Shown: one piece after another, positions 26,799-34,998 of the stretch
How the letters are laid out: each line of letters opens with the position of its first letter
Numbering within the stretch: position 1 is the stretch's first letter
Position numbers and translations under genes: made by a program
Assembly: GCF_018449525.1 (NCBI RefSeq)
Contig: NZ_JAAVUS010000002.1
Span: 62,001 to 126,000 of the forward strand
Direction of reading: 5' to 3'
Origin: Bradyrhizobium sp. dw_78
GTDB lineage: Bacteria; Pseudomonadota; Alphaproteobacteria; Rhizobiales; Xanthobacteraceae
Length of the DNA: 64,000 bases
The notes under the pieces: generated by a model
What the model saw: the letters and a program-made list of their open reading frames with translations, nothing else
Told to the model about the DNA's origin: nothing
Databases searched by the model: none

Positions 26799-27083
26799 AT
26801 GACAGAAATGATCGTCGTGGAAGACCGCAATCAGGACGACATGTCGCGCAAGGCCGGCTGCTATCTCTATACCGACACCAGGCTTTGGCTGGAAAACGAT
26901 CAGGTACACCGGGGCGACGGACCGGCGGTGGTTTCCCCTGACGGCGTCGAGCGCTGGTATATCAGAGGCAAGGACATAACGCGCGACGTGAACACGTTCT
27001 TCTTCCAGAACAAATGGCCGGCGCGGCGTGGCCTGGATACACCGGAGAAAATGTCCCTGTTCCGGATTCAATTTCTCAAATGA
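26799..27083 (+). CDS. small conserved protein with MORN-like wording
   Basis: 94 residues with GAAGGAAG before the ATG. The stretch LENDQVHRGDGPAVVSPDGVERWYIRGKDI resembles the repeated 'H-R-x-D-G-P-A-x-x-x-x-D-G-x-x-x-W-Y-x-x-G' units found in small proteins of unknown role. It is a single gene between two repeat elements. Confidence 0.65.
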   Translation: MTEMIVVEDRNQDDMSRKAGCYLYTDTRLWLENDQVHRGDGPAVVSPDGVERWYIRGKDITRDVNTFFFQNKWPARRGLDTPEKMSLFRIQFLK

Positions 27084-27128
27084 GTGCCTTGGCGACTGCG
27101 AACTTGGCGACTGCGAAGGAGAAGCACC

Positions 27129-27255
27129 AGAGCATGATCAGTTCTGATTGAAGCCAAACCGATCATTCTCTGCTTCTGGTTCTGACGCGTTTTCGACACC
27201 CGAACCGGTACCCGCTCCGGACCAAGTCCGGAGCAGGCTTTCGCTCGAAACGAGC
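27129..27255. repeat. dispersed intergenic repeat, copy 3 (long form)
   Basis: It begins AGCATGATCAGTTCTGATTG and continues with GACGCGTTTTCGACAC ... CGAACCGGTACCCG ... CCAAGTCCGGAGCAGGCTTTCGCTCGAAACG. The left half is shared only with the copy at 58.7 kb. Confidence 0.65.
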
Positions 27256-27282
27256 TCAGCATTCCGATCGCAGACCCATTCC

Positions 27283-27507
27283 TCAAGCCGCGCTTGGCGT
27301 GCTTTCGGCCTTGAGCACATCCACCACCGTCCGCGTCAGCCGGAACACGCCGCGGCCGCCGGCAAGCGTTTGATAGGCGTTGCCGGCCCTGTCGCTCAAA
27401 TAATTGAACCATTGCTGGGGACTGAGAGCTGTCGGCCGCTCGCTGATTTCCACCACGGTGCCGTTGGGGGCGAAGCGCGCATGGATCAGGACGTTCTCGG
27501 TTTCCAT
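27283..27507 (-). CDS. small nif-operon protein of unknown function
   Basis: 74 residues, GGAGAC before the ATG. METENVLIHARFAPNGTVVE, then EISERPTALSPQQWFNYLSDRAG and a GGRGVFRLTRTVVDVLK end. It is the last gene of the nifB operon, 14 bases after the ferredoxin. The family is not named, but the clean codon use and position support a real gene. Confidence 0.7.
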   Translation of the reverse strand: METENVLIHARFAPNGTVVEISERPTALSPQQWFNYLSDRAGNAYQTLAGGRGVFRLTRTVVDVLKAESTPSAA

Positions 27508-27521
27508 GATTGTCTCCAAAA

Positions 27522-27830
27522 CTACAGGCCTGAGCCAAATCCCAGCAATTCGATCTTGATGTTTTCCGTGCCCAGCACCTTGGCCTGGCAGGCCAGCCGC
27601 GACTTGGAGCCGACGCCCACGATCGAATCGAGCTTTTCATTTTCCTCGCGGGCCACCTTCGACAGGCCTTTGCGTCCTTCCTGCACGAAGATGTGGCAGC
27701 TTCCGCACTTGGCCTGTCCCTCGCATTTGTGGGGAATGGCGATTTCCGCCCCGAGAAGTGCGGCCAGCAGGCTCGTTCCTTCGGCGACCTCGATGGTTTT
27801 TCCCGATGGCATGACAGTGAGCAGCGACAT
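27522..27830 (-). CDS. [2Fe-2S] ferredoxin, plant/adrenodoxin type
   Basis: 102 residues. Ligands are in HKCEGQAKCGSCHIFVQEG (C-x5-C-x2-C) and the late SRLACQAKV Cys. It is similar to the FdxD/Isc type 2Fe-2S ferredoxins. Cotranscribed with nifB, it may donate electrons to cofactor assembly enzymes. The start at 27830 (MSLLTVMPSGKTIEV) is chosen. Confidence 0.9.
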   Translation of the reverse strand: MSLLTVMPSGKTIEVAEGTSLLAALLGAEIAIPHKCEGQAKCGSCHIFVQEGRKGLSKVAREENEKLDSIVGVGSKSRLACQAKVLGTENIKIELLGFGSGL

Positions 27831-27856
27831 TTTCAGTTCCTCTTTCGTTACTGGCT

Positions 27857-29068
27857 TCAATAGATGGCAGCGCCGGCCCCGACATTGACCGAGGAGTCCT
27901 TCATCGTTCCGACGATGAATTCGATCTGATCTTCAGTCAGATGGGCGTGGAAGGGCAGCGCGACCGCACGATCCGCCACCTTTTCCGTGACGAAATAGTC
28001 GCCCCGGCGATAGCCGAGCTCGAAATAATGCCGTTGCAGATGCAGCGGATTGCTGTAGGCCGCAGCTTCCACCTGCTCGACCCGCAAATCATCCACGATC
28101 GCATCGCGGCCCGAGCGTGTGAAGCGCGTGCCGAGATGAACGACGTAGAGAAACCAATTCACCTCCGTCACGTCGGGCGCGATATAGGGCGGTTTGATCC
28201 CCTCGAAAGACTGCATATGCGCGTCGTAAAGATGTTCGGTCAGCCGCCGCCGCTCCAGAATCTCATCGAGCCGATTCAACTGCGCCAGGCCGAGCGCGGC
28301 CGCGATATTGCTCATGCCGGCCTGATAGGGCGGCGTCGAGGTGACGACGACGGAGGAGCGTTCCTCCAGACGGTGCGCGCGATGGCGGCGCATCGCCACC
28401 GCGACGTCGATATCGTCGGTGACCACCATACCGCCCTCGCCGCAGGTCAATGCGGAAGGCTGCGAGAAATCGAATACCGCGACGTCGCCGAATGTTCCGA
28501 CCAGCGCGCCCTGGTACCGCGAGCCGATCGCCTCGGTCGAATCCTCGATCAGCAGCAGATTGTGTTTTTTCGTCACCGCACGCAGCTCCGACCATTGCGC
28601 GGGGTGGCCGTTATTGTTGCAGGCGACGATGGCGCGCGTATTCACGGTGATGCGGGCTTCCACCTTGTCCGCGACCAGCGTTCCGGACCAGTAATCGATG
28701 TCGGAGAATACCGGCCTTGCGCCGGCGACGCTGACGGCATGGGCGGTTTCCCGAAACGAATAGGACGAAACGATAACTTCCTGCCCCGGACCGACCCCGT
28801 AGGACCTCAGCGCGATCAGGAGCCCGAGCGTCCCGCTTGGAACCGCAATCGCATATTTGCGGCCGACATAGGCGGCGAAGGCCGCCTCGAAGGCCTCGAC
28901 CGCAGGCCCCGAGGACAGCCTCGGAGATCGCATGACACCGTCGACCGCCTCGATCTCGGCCAGGGTGATATCCGGATCCGAAAGCGGGATGAAGCTGTCG
29001 TCCGCGTCGACAATGACGACGTCATCGGCATCATCACCGACGTTTTTCACCAGAGCGAGATCGGTCAC
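27857..29068 (-). CDS. DegT/DnrJ/EryC1 aminotransferase-fold protein lacking the PLP lysine
   Basis: 403 residues. The fold is clear: F-I-P-L-S-D-P-D-I near the N-terminus, SGPAVEAFEAAFAAYVGRKYAIAVPSGTLGLLIAL, the pyridine-binding Asp in LLLIEDSTEAIGS (Asp176), VFDFSQPSALTCGEGGMVV and YQAGMSNIAAALGLAQL. In active members the VFDFS... strand reads F-S-F-x-x-x-K-x-x-x-x-G-E-G-G. Here Ser205 occupies the Lys position, so the Schiff base cannot form. The start is a GTG that overlaps the preceding TGA, with AGG upstream. It lies inside the nifB operon with no nucleotide-sugar genes nearby. Function unknown. Confidence 0.82.
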   Translation of the reverse strand: MTDLALVKNVGDDADDVVIVDADDSFIPLSDPDITLAEIEAVDGVMRSPRLSSGPAVEAFEAAFAAYVGRKYAIAVPSGTLGLLIALRSYGVGPGQEVIVSSYSFRETAHAVSVAGARPVFSDIDYWSGTLVADKVEARITVNTRAIVACNNNGHPAQWSELRAVTKKHNLLLIEDSTEAIGSRYQGALVGTFGDVAVFDFSQPSALTCGEGGMVVTDDIDVAVAMRRHRAHRLEERSSVVVTSTPPYQAGMSNIAAALGLAQLNRLDEILERRRLTEHLYDAHMQSFEGIKPPYIAPDVTEVNWFLYVVHLGTRFTRSGRDAIVDDLRVEQVEAAAYSNPLHLQRHYFELGYRRGDYFVTEKVADRAVALPFHAHLTEDQIEFIVGTMKDSSVNVGAGAAIY

Positions 29069-29334
29069 GAGATCACCTTCCTGTCCGCCAGAACGATGCC
29101 GCCCGCGCGCGCCGGGTCGGCGGTGATCTGCACACAATGATCGGTGCGGTCCACGAGATGGATTTCAAACCGCTGATAGCTGCGGAACGGCGTTTCCGTC
29201 AGGTCGGCGGCGTCGCACTTGGTCCAGGACAGATGCGGGAATCGCTGCCGCAATTGGGCAAGGACGCGCGCATCGGCATCGGAAGCGGAAAGCACCCGAT
29301 CGATCTCCATCAACTCATCCGCACCCAGCGCCAT
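29065..29334 (-). CDS. DUF6129-like nif-associated protein
   Basis: 89 residues: MALGADELMEIDRVLSASDA ... LSWTKCDAADLTETPFRSYQRFEIHLVDRTDHCVQITADPARAGGIVLADR. It resembles a small protein family met in nifB regions (DUF6129, from memory). Its stop overlaps the GTG start of the DegT-fold gene, so the two are translationally coupled. Confidence 0.7.
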   Translation of the reverse strand: MALGADELMEIDRVLSASDADARVLAQLRQRFPHLSWTKCDAADLTETPFRSYQRFEIHLVDRTDHCVQITADPARAGGIVLADRKVIS

Positions 29335-29380
29335 GTCCGTTAACCGATGTTGTGGGATTGACGATCCCTGTCCGTGCCAT

Positions 29381-29737
29381 TCATTGCCAGAAGCTCCGGT
29401 CCGGATCGACGCTCAATCGATCCAGCGCCGCCGGCAACCGCTCATGGGTGCTGTCGAGCTGCCACAAGCCTTTGGCGTGATCTTTTCGGAACAGCTGCCA
29501 CCTCGCGCCATCGGCGTCATGCAGGAGCAGGGCGATGTCGACAACGCCGCCCTCCGGATCGATGTTTCGCGAACAGCACGGGCTTTCGATCCGATAGCCG
29601 CCGATCGTCGTCGCCACGCTGGGCTTGACGTAGCGATATCGTTTGCGGGTCTTCAATGCCCGCCCGATCCGCTTCCGATCGAGTTCGTTCGGGTGCGCGA
29701 ACGGCCTTGCCGCCGCCTGTTCCAGGGTCGCCGATAG
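29381..29737 (-). CDS. conserved nif-cluster protein (DUF3024-like)
   Basis: 119 residues. TRKRYRYVKPSVATTIGGYRIESPCCSRNIDP has a conserved paired Cys, followed by VVDIALLLHDADGARWQLFRKDHAKGLWQLDSTH. This wording is familiar from nif clusters and resembles DUF3024; biochemical role unknown. 18 bases after nifZ in the nifB operon. Confidence 0.7.
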   Translation of the reverse strand, partial: LSATLEQAAARPFAHPNELDRKRIGRALKTRKRYRYVKPSVATTIGGYRIESPCCSRNIDPEGGVVDIALLLHDADGARWQLFRKDHAKGLWQLDSTHERLPAALDRLSVDPDRSFWQ

Positions 29738-29755
29738 CATCGCCTCTTGCTCCTT

Positions 29756-29995
29756 CTAAAGAGGACTGATCTCTTCTTCGAGACATCCGACCACGAGCCG
29801 TTCGCCGAATTCGACGAGATAGATCGGAAGGTTCGCCTCGGTCTGCGTTCCGACCTGCACGACCTCTCCGGTGTCGCCGACGCCAACCAGCCTGGCGTCG
29901 GTCGGCGTATCGGGAAACGATCCGTCATTATAGAGGTCGATCAGGGCCCTCACGCGCTGGCCCCATTGATATTTGGGAATCCGGGGCTCGATCAT
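29756..29995 (-). CDS. nifZ: NifZ
   Basis: 79 residues: IPKYQWGQRVRALIDLYNDGSFPDTPTDARLVGVGDTGEVVQVGTQTEANLPIYLVEFGERLVVGCLEEEI is a full NifZ SH3-like domain. NifZ takes part in forming the second P-cluster of the MoFe protein. Its ATG overlaps the preceding nifZ-like gene's stop. Confidence 0.93.
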   Translation of the reverse strand: MIEPRIPKYQWGQRVRALIDLYNDGSFPDTPTDARLVGVGDTGEVVQVGTQTEANLPIYLVEFGERLVVGCLEEEISPL

Positions 29996-30312
29996 ACCGC
30001 CGTTCCTCCCGGCAAAGGCAGTTCCGAGATCTCGTCGCGCGCAACCGCAGGGTCCAGCTCCTTGCGCTTCATTCCGACCCGGTTGCCGCTCTCCATGAAT
30101 TCGACGCCGTAGATGTAGAATTGCTGCAGGAACGTGCCGATGCTGACGACGTATCCCTCCTCGCCCTTCTTCGCGAGCACCTCGCCGATTTCCTTGCCGG
30201 CATAGGTGCCGTCATTGCGGATGGTGCGTTTGGCCTTCACCTTTTCGCCGAAGCTGAAAAACGGCGGCCCGGAAATCTCCACCACTTCGCTGTCGCGAAC
30301 GATATTGCTCAT
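29992..30312 (-). CDS. NifZ family protein, second copy
   Basis: 106 residues. FSFGEKVKAKRTIRNDGTYAGKEIGEVLAKKGEEGYVVSIGTFLQQFYIYGVEFMESGNRVGMKRKEL keeps the NifZ layout (basic strand, N-D-G-T, G-E-x-G-x-V, Y-x-V-E-F). It is longer at both ends than the downstream copy. A third relative is at 49861-50211. The start (MSNIVRDSE) is at 30312. Confidence 0.88.
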   Translation of the reverse strand: MSNIVRDSEVVEISGPPFFSFGEKVKAKRTIRNDGTYAGKEIGEVLAKKGEEGYVVSIGTFLQQFYIYGVEFMESGNRVGMKRKELDPAVARDEISELPLPGGTAV

Positions 30313-31079
30313 GCCGGAAATCCCTCCAGCCACTCATGTCTTCCGGTTACCCGCGAGCGGGCCACATTCTGCACGAAGCCGTCGCTATCATCCGCCAGTT
30401 CGGCGATATCCCCGACGGCAATCCGGCTCGCCACTTCATAGCGGATGCGCCAGTCCGGATCATAGCGCAGCCGCGAAAGCAGTTCCGGCGGCAAACGCTG
30501 CGCAACTTCCAGCCTGACGCCGGCGTCACGATCGTTCGACATGCGGAGCAGCCAGTCGCGGGGGATGCGCTGCGCCACGACGCGGCGAACTTCGGCTTCC
30601 ACATCCTCGATCATGCGCGCGAGCAGGGCCGGCGCGACACGCCGCGCGATGACCAGCCGCACATAGTAATCCGGATCTTCCATCATCGGCATCAGTTCGG
30701 CGTCGTCCAGGATCGCAGCAATGCGGATTCTGACCTCGCGATGGACGTCGGCCCTCAACCGCAGCACGAGCCGCTTCGGCAGCCGCCGCGCCGCGTTCCA
30801 GCGCACGGTCTCCTCGGGATCGTCGAGCAGCGGCGGCAGCAGGAACACGCTGGCATGCTTGGCCGCGATGGCACGTACCTCGAAATGCGGATGGACGAGA
30901 TAGGAATTGGCAAGCTCTGGATTCCAATTGAAGAAACGATCGATACGCCGCGCATAGCGGTCGTGGACGCAGGCGTGCTTCAGCCGGCATCCCCCGGCGC
31001 CCGCCTGCACCTGATGGTCGCAGTTGCGGCAGTCGATCTCGTCCCCGAGCCAATCCCGGGCCTCGTCGATGTCATCCAT
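30309..31079 (-). CDS. 4Fe-4S leucine-rich-repeat-variant (LRV) protein
   Basis: 256 residues. An N-terminal DCRNCDHQVQAGAGGCRLKHAC (four Cys) binds a 4Fe-4S cluster, followed by about eight repeats of the pattern 'L-x-x-D-x-x-x-x-V-R-x-x-V-A-x-R' from residue 65 on (for example VRWNAARRLPKRLVLRLRADVHREVRIRIAAIL). This is the layout of the Azotobacter LRV protein from its nif region. The role is unknown, possibly a scaffold for cofactor assembly. The stop overlaps the next nifZ-like start. Confidence 0.92.
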   Translation of the reverse strand: MDDIDEARDWLGDEIDCRNCDHQVQAGAGGCRLKHACVHDRYARRIDRFFNWNPELANSYLVHPHFEVRAIAAKHASVFLLPPLLDDPEETVRWNAARRLPKRLVLRLRADVHREVRIRIAAILDDAELMPMMEDPDYYVRLVIARRVAPALLARMIEDVEAEVRRVVAQRIPRDWLLRMSNDRDAGVRLEVAQRLPPELLSRLRYDPDWRIRYEVASRIAVGDIAELADDSDGFVQNVARSRVTGRHEWLEGFPA

Positions 31080-31611
31080 CTTCGTCCCGCCCTACCCGTT
31101 CGAGAACCTCGAGCAATACCCGCGCGCCAACCTTGTCGCTCGGATCAAGCTCGAGGAGCTTCGCCACCGCCGCGCCGCCCTCTTCGAGATTGCCGAGCCG
31201 CATTTGCAAATAGGCGTAGCCCTTCAAGGTAAAGAGGTAGAAACGCGGCAGTATGTTCTCGTAGTGGCCGAACGCGGCGTCACCCGCCAAGACATCCCGC
31301 CATTCCGCCGCGAGCCCGTTTTCGCGCGACGCTTTCTCCAGACACAGTTTTGCGATGGTCAGGGCGTCTGCCAATCGTCCCTTGTAGAAATAGAACCGGT
31401 AAAGGCCGATCAACACCGCCGCGTGCCCCGGAGCGAGCGCTTGCGCCTCCCGTAAATGCTGCTCGGCGACGTCGTCCAGATGGTAGGAGAGCCCGGCTTC
31501 CCACAAATGGAATTCCGCCTCCGGCGGAAGGCTGCCGCCGAGCAGCGCATTGGCCATGACTGCCGCGTCCATGACGGATTGCGGGTCGCCTCGATCCGCA
31601 GTCTCCATCAT
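31072..31611 (-). CDS. TPR-like protein in nifB operon
   Basis: 179 residues with TPR-like helices: LSYHLDDVAEQHLREAQALAPGHAAVLIGLYRFYFYKGRLADALTIAKLCLEKA, then FYLFTLKGYAYLQMRLGNLEEGGAAVAKLLELDP. It is a paralogue of 22329-22808. The start at 31611 is preferred because GGAGG lies five bases upstream; a first ATG at 31623 abuts the iscA-like stop. Confidence 0.82.
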   Translation of the reverse strand: MMETADRGDPQSVMDAAVMANALLGGSLPPEAEFHLWEAGLSYHLDDVAEQHLREAQALAPGHAAVLIGLYRFYFYKGRLADALTIAKLCLEKASRENGLAAEWRDVLAGDAAFGHYENILPRFYLFTLKGYAYLQMRLGNLEEGGAAVAKLLELDPSDKVGARVLLEVLERVGRDEDG

Positions 31612-31623
31612 CGGTGCCTCCAT

Positions 31624-31950
31624 CTATTGAACGGCTGCGACGGCGTGGCTCCTGCAGGAGACCTGCTTCGGATCCTGGAAGACGAGCCCGGTCTGCAATG
31701 GCGTGTCGGCGAAATCGATGGTCACTCCATCCAGCAGGATTCGGCTCTCCGCCGGCAAAAACAACCTGACGCCGTTTCGCTCGACGACATCTTCGCCAGA
31801 CGCGGGCTCGCGGCGAACGCTGATATCCGCCGCCAATCCCGAGCAGCCGCCGGGGCTGACCGCGAGCCGGAATCCGCTGGATGCATCGCCGTCGGCGAGA
31901 AGCATCATGCGAATGAATCTGGTCGCCGCCGTTGTGAGGGTAAAATTCAT
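31624..31950 (-). CDS. IscA/HesB-like protein with altered cysteine motif
   Basis: 108 residues. FTLTTAATRFIRMMLLADGDASSGFRLAVSPGGCSGLAADI is the HesB start with the first cluster Cys. The usual C-terminal C-G-C-G reads VSCRSHAVAAVQ, so only one of the two Cys remains. AGGAG precedes the ATG. It lies between the ferredoxin and TPR genes of the nifB operon. A second, complete-looking IscA is at 36827. Confidence 0.85.
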   Translation of the reverse strand: MNFTLTTAATRFIRMMLLADGDASSGFRLAVSPGGCSGLAADISVRREPASGEDVVERNGVRLFLPAESRILLDGVTIDFADTPLQTGLVFQDPKQVSCRSHAVAAVQ

Positions 31951-31961
31951 GGGTTGCTCCT

Positions 31962-32186
31962 TCAGGCCGGAACCTGGTAGCGCGGAAAAGACGTATCGAT
32001 GACGCAGGTATCGTCGACCGGGCAGACCGCCGCGCATTGCGGGGCGTCGAAATGCCCGAGGCATTCCGTGCATTTTTTCGGATCGATCACGAAGGTTCCG
32101 TTTTTCTCCGTGATCGCGACATTGGGGCATTCCGGCTCACATGCCGAACAACTCGTGCATTGTGAGGCTATGATCTTCAGCGCCAT
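31962..32186 (-). CDS. 2[4Fe-4S] ferredoxin, FdxN-like
   Basis: 74 residues. [12 protein letters not shown] and [18 protein letters not shown] give two 4Fe-4S sites, the second with the long insert typical of nif ferredoxins. It directly follows nifB and probably supplies electrons for NifB radical chemistry or nitrogenase. A paralogue is at 55255-55449. Confidence 0.93.
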   Translation of the reverse strand: MALKIIASQCTSCSACEPECPNVAITEKNGTFVIDPKKCTECLGHFDAPQCAAVCPVDDTCVIDTSFPRYQVPA

Positions 32187-32224
32187 CGCTTTCTCCCTGA
32201 CAGGCTGGTCAAATCTTCAACTGT

Positions 32225-33787
32225 TCACGCCGCGGTAATCAGGGCGCCCTGCCGGATTTCGGCATCGCCGCGCTCGACATGCTCGATCTCGTCGCTGTTG
32301 ACCTTATCGAGATAGGATTTGAACCAGGCGATCGCCGACTTTTCGATGAACTCATGGGCGAATTGGTCGATCGGCTCGATTCCGGCCTTGAGCAAGTCCG
32401 CCTTGGGGCAGCCCCCGATCTTGGCCACGAACACCGCGTGACAGTCGTTGATGGCGCGAATGATGGTTTCGAGACTGTCTTCCTCGCCGTAGCCGCCCTG
32501 GCAGTAGAGATCGACGCGGCGATGGCCGACGAATTTCGCTCCCGCGGTGGAGAGCTCATAGATCTGGAATTCCTTGGCATGGCCGAAATGTTCGTTGATC
32601 AGCCCGGAGCCTTTGGTCGCCACCGCGACCAGCAGCTTGATGTCGCTCATTTCGCCGGCAAGCGTCGAAAGCTCCTCCTGCTTCGCCGCGACCTTGGCGA
32701 CACGCTCCTCCTCGACCTTTGCTTGATAGGCCTTTCTTGTATCGAGGTCGTAATTGACCTCCATCGCCATGATCTTGTCGGTGGTGAACTCCGCGCTGCG
32801 ATCCTCGCCGAGCAGGCCGACCGCGTCGGCACGGCACTGCCGGCAGTGGCGCATCATGTTCATTTCGCCTTCGCAGGAATCCTGCAACGCCTTCAGTTCC
32901 TGCGCCGTCGGGCCGCGCTGTCCGGTCAGGCCGAACACGGTGCCATGTTCGGGAGCGGAAATCAGCGGCATGATGTTGTGCAGGAAGGCGCCGCGCGACT
33001 TCACCGCCTTGTTGACCTCGACCAGATGCTTGTCGTTGATGCCGGGGATCATCACCGAATTCACCTTGCAGAGAATGCCGCGCTCGGTGAGCATTTCGAG
33101 CCCCAGCAGCTGGCGGTCGGTCAGAAGCTTCGCGCCTTCGACGCCGGTGTAGCGCTTGTGCTTCCAGAACACCCAGGGATAGATCTTCGCGCCGATTTCC
33201 GGATCCACCATGTTGATGGTGATGGTGACGTGATCGACGTTGAAGCCGGCGATGGTGTCGACATGATCGGGCAGCGTGAGCCCGTTGGTCGACAGACACA
33301 GCTTGATGTCCGGCGCGGTCTTCGCGATCAGTTCGAAGGTCTTGAAGGTCTTTTCCGGATTGGCGAGCGGATCGCCGGGCCCCGCGATTCCGAGCACGGT
33401 CATCTGCGGAATGGTGGAGGCGACCGCAAGCACCTTCTTGGAGGCCTGCTCGGGAGTCAGCTTCTCGCTGACCACGCCGGGCCGCGATTCATTGGCGCAA
33501 TCATATTTGCGATTGCAATAATTGCACTGGATATTGCAAGCCGGCGCCACCGCTACATGCATGCGCGCGTAGTGATGATGCGCTTCCTCGCTGTAGCAGG
33601 GATGGTTCTTGACCTTTTCCCAGATCTCGGTCGGCAGATCGCCCTGGCCCGCCGCCGATCCGCAGCTCGCCTTGCCGCTGCCGCCGCTGGTGCCACAGCC
33701 CTTGTGCTCTGCGATCGTCTGCATCACCTCTGCAACATTCGCAACGTTTCCGGCCGTGATACCTTCGTGTTGTGCTAACGCTTGCAT
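32225..33787 (-). CDS. nifB: NifB, FeMo-co precursor synthase
   Basis: 520 residues. Radical-SAM motif [45 protein letters not shown], and a middle [17 protein letters not shown] segment with conserved Cys. From about residue 395 a NifX-like domain follows ([28 protein letters not shown]). NifB makes NifB-co (8Fe-9S-C). The start at 33787 with AGGAT is chosen over a long upstream frame. Heads a 12-gene operon down to 27283. Confidence 0.98.
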   Translation of the reverse strand: MQALAQHEGITAGNVANVAEVMQTIAEHKGCGTSGGSGKASCGSAAGQGDLPTEIWEKVKNHPCYSEEAHHHYARMHVAVAPACNIQCNYCNRKYDCANESRPGVVSEKLTPEQASKKVLAVASTIPQMTVLGIAGPGDPLANPEKTFKTFELIAKTAPDIKLCLSTNGLTLPDHVDTIAGFNVDHVTITINMVDPEIGAKIYPWVFWKHKRYTGVEGAKLLTDRQLLGLEMLTERGILCKVNSVMIPGINDKHLVEVNKAVKSRGAFLHNIMPLISAPEHGTVFGLTGQRGPTAQELKALQDSCEGEMNMMRHCRQCRADAVGLLGEDRSAEFTTDKIMAMEVNYDLDTRKAYQAKVEEERVAKVAAKQEELSTLAGEMSDIKLLVAVATKGSGLINEHFGHAKEFQIYELSTAGAKFVGHRRVDLYCQGGYGEEDSLETIIRAINDCHAVFVAKIGGCPKADLLKAGIEPIDQFAHEFIEKSAIAWFKSYLDKVNSDEIEHVERGDAEIRQGALITAA

Positions 33788-33851
33788 GTGCGATCCTCGC
33801 TGCTGATCAAAATCCGAAAAATTCCGAAAAGAATTAGCGAAGAGACAATTA

Positions 33852-33866
33852 GCAACTCGCGTGCCA
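33852..33866 (-). promoter_or_regulatory. sigma-54 promoter for the nifB operon
   Basis: Minus strand TGGCAC-GCGAG-TTGC, full consensus, 65 bases before nifB. Confidence 0.85.
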
Positions 33867-33965
33867 CGCCCTGCGAAACCGACAACTTCTTCATGTTTCA
33901 ATGGGTTAGAGCGAGAGCGCCGGCTGTCGCGTTGCCAACATGCGTCCACCAAGGTTTTTTAAATA

Positions 33966-33981
33966 TGTTAGAAACGTTACA
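33966..33981. promoter_or_regulatory. NifA upstream activator site (nifB)
   Basis: TGTTAGAAACGTTACA, exact TGT-N10-ACA, with its first base 100 bases from the -24 element. The rest of the 338-base gap 33788-34125 shows no gene. Confidence 0.7.
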
Positions 33982-34125
33982 GACTGTGGCGTTTGCCGTC
34001 GTGAGACGACGGCGGCCAATCTCGAAGGCGCGAGATCGCGACGCGCACTTCGCGGCGTCGCACCGCGTCAGGACGCGAGCCTTTGCTGCAAATATTTGCC
34101 GCGAGTCTTTGCCGAACGAGAAGTC

Positions 34126-34998
34126 TCAGGCGGTAGCGCCGGTCAGGATTTCCACGGCCCGCGCCAGTGGAATGGCGATCGGCGTCAGCCCCTGATCGAC
34201 CAGGAATCGAAGCTCGTTCCTGGTCAGCATTTCGGGTTCGACAATCGCGTAATGCGTGGTCGATGACCGCTTCGTGATCTGGCGCGCATAGGTCCGCAAC
34301 AGCTGGTCGTTGAAGCGACAACCGATAAAAACAAAGCTCCGCTCGGTGCGGCGGTCCTTCACCACTTCCGGAATCGGAGTCTGGATATCGATTTCCGTCA
34401 GCACCTCGACATAGTCGGCGTCGGAAATCAGAAAATTCCTGGCGGGTGCGATGCTGCCGTGGGGCTTGTAGAGCAAGGTGCTCCAGCCCGTCGCCGCCGC
34501 ACGGTCCGTTTCGGCGCCGGCCGCATCGTAAAACCGGTACCAGCGGTCTTCGCCGATACCCGCCCGCGTGATGCCCTGGACTTCGCCCCAGTCGTCGCGC
34601 TGATCCAGCGCCGCGCGCATTGCGCCGTCATACCAGCTATCGACAATCATCGGCAGGCGCAGCGAGGCAAGATAGCGGTGCATCGGTGTCGGCTCGACGG
34701 GAGACGCAAAGGCCTCCGACATCAAAGCGGTTACCGTGGCGCGGTGCTTCGTGCTCTCGATGTGCTGTGCGGCCGCCCAGGCATTGCCCTTGGCGCGCCG
34801 CGGCAAGGCGACCTTGGTGCCGAAGAAGACCGCGAGCGCTTCCGGATTCATCGGGACGGCCGGCTTTGCAAGCTCCGTGAGGCCGGGCCCGAGATAGGGG
34901 ACGATCGTCCCCGCGCGCAGCCCCGCGGCGACTTCGGTCAGTGACGCCTCGGCATCGGAGCGCTTCCAGAACTCGTCGGGCGGTATGAGGGCGTTCAT
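34126..34998 (-). CDS. SIR2-like domain protein in nif operon
   Basis: 290 residues. Sirtuin-fold landmarks in order: an NAD-loop-like TIVPYLGPGLTELAK near residue 33, LPMIVDSWYDGAM where sirtuins carry the N-Y-D motif (the Asn is not conserved here, Trp/Ser instead), LLYKPHGSI (the K-x-H-G strand with the catalytic His) and FVFIGCRFNDQLLR (the G-x-S-x-x-D-like strand). No zinc module. It belongs to the bacterial SIR2-like NAD-handling branch, not to protein deacetylases proper. It is last in iscA-nfu-nifS-nifT; its ATG overlaps the nifT stop. Function unknown. Confidence 0.78.
   Translation of the reverse strand: MNALIPPDEFWKRSDAEASLTEVAAGLRAGTIVPYLGPGLTELAKPAVPMNPEALAVFFGTKVALPRRAKGNAWAAAQHIESTKHRATVTALMSEAFASPVEPTPMHRYLASLRLPMIVDSWYDGAMRAALDQRDDWGEVQGITRAGIGEDRWYRFYDAAGAETDRAAATGWSTLLYKPHGSIAPARNFLISDADYVEVLTEIDIQTPIPEVVKDRRTERSFVFIGCRFNDQLLRTYARQITKRSSTTHYAIVEPEMLTRNELRFLVDQGLTPIAIPLARAVEILTGATA

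Noticed and set aside
32279..33778. 499-residue frame opposite nifB, and similar long frames opposite nifD, nifK, nifE and nifN
   Set aside because: Antisense shadows without domains; the sense genes are certain.
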